64,000 nucleotides of DNA, taken from NCBI GenBank assembly GCA_934133195.1, contig CAKPAZ010000004.1, positions 1 to 64,000 on the forward strand, given 5' to 3'. The notes beneath the pieces are model-generated. The model did not search any database, was not told the origin of the DNA, and saw only the letters and a program-made list of their open reading frames with translations. Position numbers and translations under genes: made by a program. This document shows, piece after piece, positions 62,939-64,000 of the stretch. Origin of the DNA: an uncultured Bacilli bacterium. Its GTDB lineage: Bacteria > Bacillota_I > Bacilli_A > ML615J-28 > CAG-313. Numbering within the stretch: the stretch's first letter is position 1; each line of letters opens with the position of its first letter.

Positions 62939-64000
62939 ATTAAAAAAAATAGAATTATTTTCCATATTGATATGAATTGTTTTTTTGCGAGCTGTGAGAT
63001 AGCCCAAAATCCGGATTTAAAGGGGAAAAAACTCGCAGTTGGACGCTTTGAAGATGGTCATAAGGGTATTGTTCTTGCTTGTAGCTATGAGGCTAAAGCT
63101 TATGGGATTACTGCCGCAATGCCTTTTACGGAAGCCCTTAGAAGATGTCCAGATTTAGTTATTGTTGATCCCCATATGGGGCTTTACAATGATTACTCAA
63201 GAAAGTTCTTTGATTATTTTTTAAGTATTACCCCACTTGTTGAGCCTGGTAGTATTGATGAGGCTTATCTTGATGTTACAGATGTTTGTGCTCCCTCATT
63301 AATCGTGGATCTTGCTCATGATATCCAAAATGATATTTTAAATATGTTTAATCTTCCATGTAGTATTGGGATTGCTCCTAATAAGTTTTTAGCGAAGATG
63401 GCATCAGATATGAAGAAACCTTTAGGAATAACGGTTCTTCGTAAAAGAGAGATTGATAAATTACTTTGGCCCTTACCTATTTCTGATATGTTTGGCGTCG
63501 GCAAGAACTCAAGAGATAGCTTTGTGGCTTTAGGAATCAAGACCATTGGGGATCTTGCTAACTACAAGGATTTAAGATTACTAAGAGATGTCCTTGGCCC
63601 AAGCAGTGCTGAGGCTCTATACCGAAGAGCAAATGGTGAAGGTTCCAATGAAGTAGATGTAAGTCGTTTTAATGAGGTTAGTTCCATCAGTACCTCACAA
63701 ACCTTAGATCGTGATGAATATGATGAAGAAAAGATGTTACTACATATTCATTTACTTTCAAACTCTGTTTCCAAAAGATTAGAACAAGCAGGTGTTAAGG
63801 CTTATACTTTTACATTACAAATTAAATATTTTAACTTTCGTCAAGTTTCAAGAAGTAAGACACTACATGAAGCAACTAATGATGCGAATGTCATGTTTAG
63901 ACTAATGAAAGAATTATTTGATGACCTCTATGAAGAAGGAATCCCCGTTCGTTTATTTGGAGTTGGTGCTTCTAAATTTACGAAATATGAAGAAGAAGTA
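62939..64000 (+). CDS. dinB: DNA polymerase IV (Y family), 3' end outside the window
   Basis: A partial protein of about 354 residues: FHIDMNCFFASCE (first catalytic Asp), CSYEAKAYGI, the SIDEAYLDV active-site motif, the helix-hairpin-helix LPISDMFGVGKNSRDSF and the start of the little-finger domain. It copies past DNA lesions. No ATG, GTG or TTG lies in frame before the conserved start; ATT at 62939, with AAGGGG nine nt before it, gives the expected N-terminus. An internal ATG at 62972 would remove the catalytic Asp. Confidence 0.85.
   Translation, partial: MKKNRIIFHIDMNCFFASCEIAQNPDLKGKKLAVGRFEDGHKGIVLACSYEAKAYGITAAMPFTEALRRCPDLVIVDPHMGLYNDYSRKFFDYFLSITPLVEPGSIDEAYLDVTDVCAPSLIVDLAHDIQNDILNMFNLPCSIGIAPNKFLAKMASDMKKPLGITVLRKREIDKLLWPLPISDMFGVGKNSRDSFVALGIKTIGDLANYKDLRLLRDVLGPSSAEALYRRANGEGSNEVDVSRFNEVSSISTSQTLDRDEYDEEKMLLHIHLLSNSVSKRLEQAGVKAYTFTLQIKYFNFRQVSRSKTLHEATNDANVMFRLMKELFDDLYEEGIPVRLFGVGASKFTKYEEEV

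Overview
The window is low-GC DNA with Shine-Dalgarno starts, the standard code (TGA is used as a stop and TGG encodes Trp) and sporulation genes (spoIIIAH-like, spoIVB, spo0A). It most likely comes from an endospore-forming or recently endospore-forming Bacillota, probably an uncultured Bacilli or Erysipelotrichia-type gut lineage. The lineage is inferred from gene content only.

Layout. 1-4600: housekeeping and secreted proteins (membrane protein, SpoIIIAH-like, RluA pseudouridine synthase, endonuclease I lipoprotein). 4600-6720: a small AT-rich islet of orphan genes and broken gene ends. 6844-9740 (minus strand): a P-type cation ATPase behind a yybP-ykoY-type (Mn2+) riboswitch, preceded by tRNA-Cys. 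9887-13808: an Ig-repeat C39-like peptidase lipoprotein, a PPi-type phosphofructokinase and tRNA-Lys. 14000-38050: a roughly 24-kb very AT-rich defence island. 38093-52200: a TetR operon, two MATE exporters, a radical SAM enzyme next to a secreted protein with a (Cys-Ala)5 tail, a 5'-nucleotidase, DegV, U32 peptidase, TrmL and a YefM/YoeB pair. 52217-64000: an APH-fold kinase, an esterase-like lipoprotein, then the core cluster nusB-xseA-xseB-dxs-recN-spoIVB-spo0A and dinB, which runs off the end.

The island starts after tRNA-Lys and holds, in order: a DUF4238-like protein; a SatD/DUF3307 pair; a HEPN protein with a small HExxH protein; an unknown protein coupled to an OLD-like ATPase-TOPRIM; an ISL3 transposase remnant; a GIY-YIG protein; an AbiTii-domain protein; a DUF3578-DUF3883 protein; a complete type I restriction system; and an AbiL-like ATPase/TOPRIM pair. 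The type I system is a shufflon. The expressed hsdS is followed by a silent TRD, a tyrosine recombinase, another silent TRD and a silent hsdS lacking a start, tied together by 19-128 bp repeats in inverted and direct orientation.

The most notable items are the hsdS shufflon, the radical SAM/(Cys-Ala)5 pair, the unassigned two-gene module at 19400-21989, the SatD protein with a nucleotide-cyclase-like motif set beside a membrane protein, and the Mn-riboswitch-controlled ATPase. Most of the defence genes in the island are recognisable families; the modules at 17310-19247 and 19400-21989 are the least explained.
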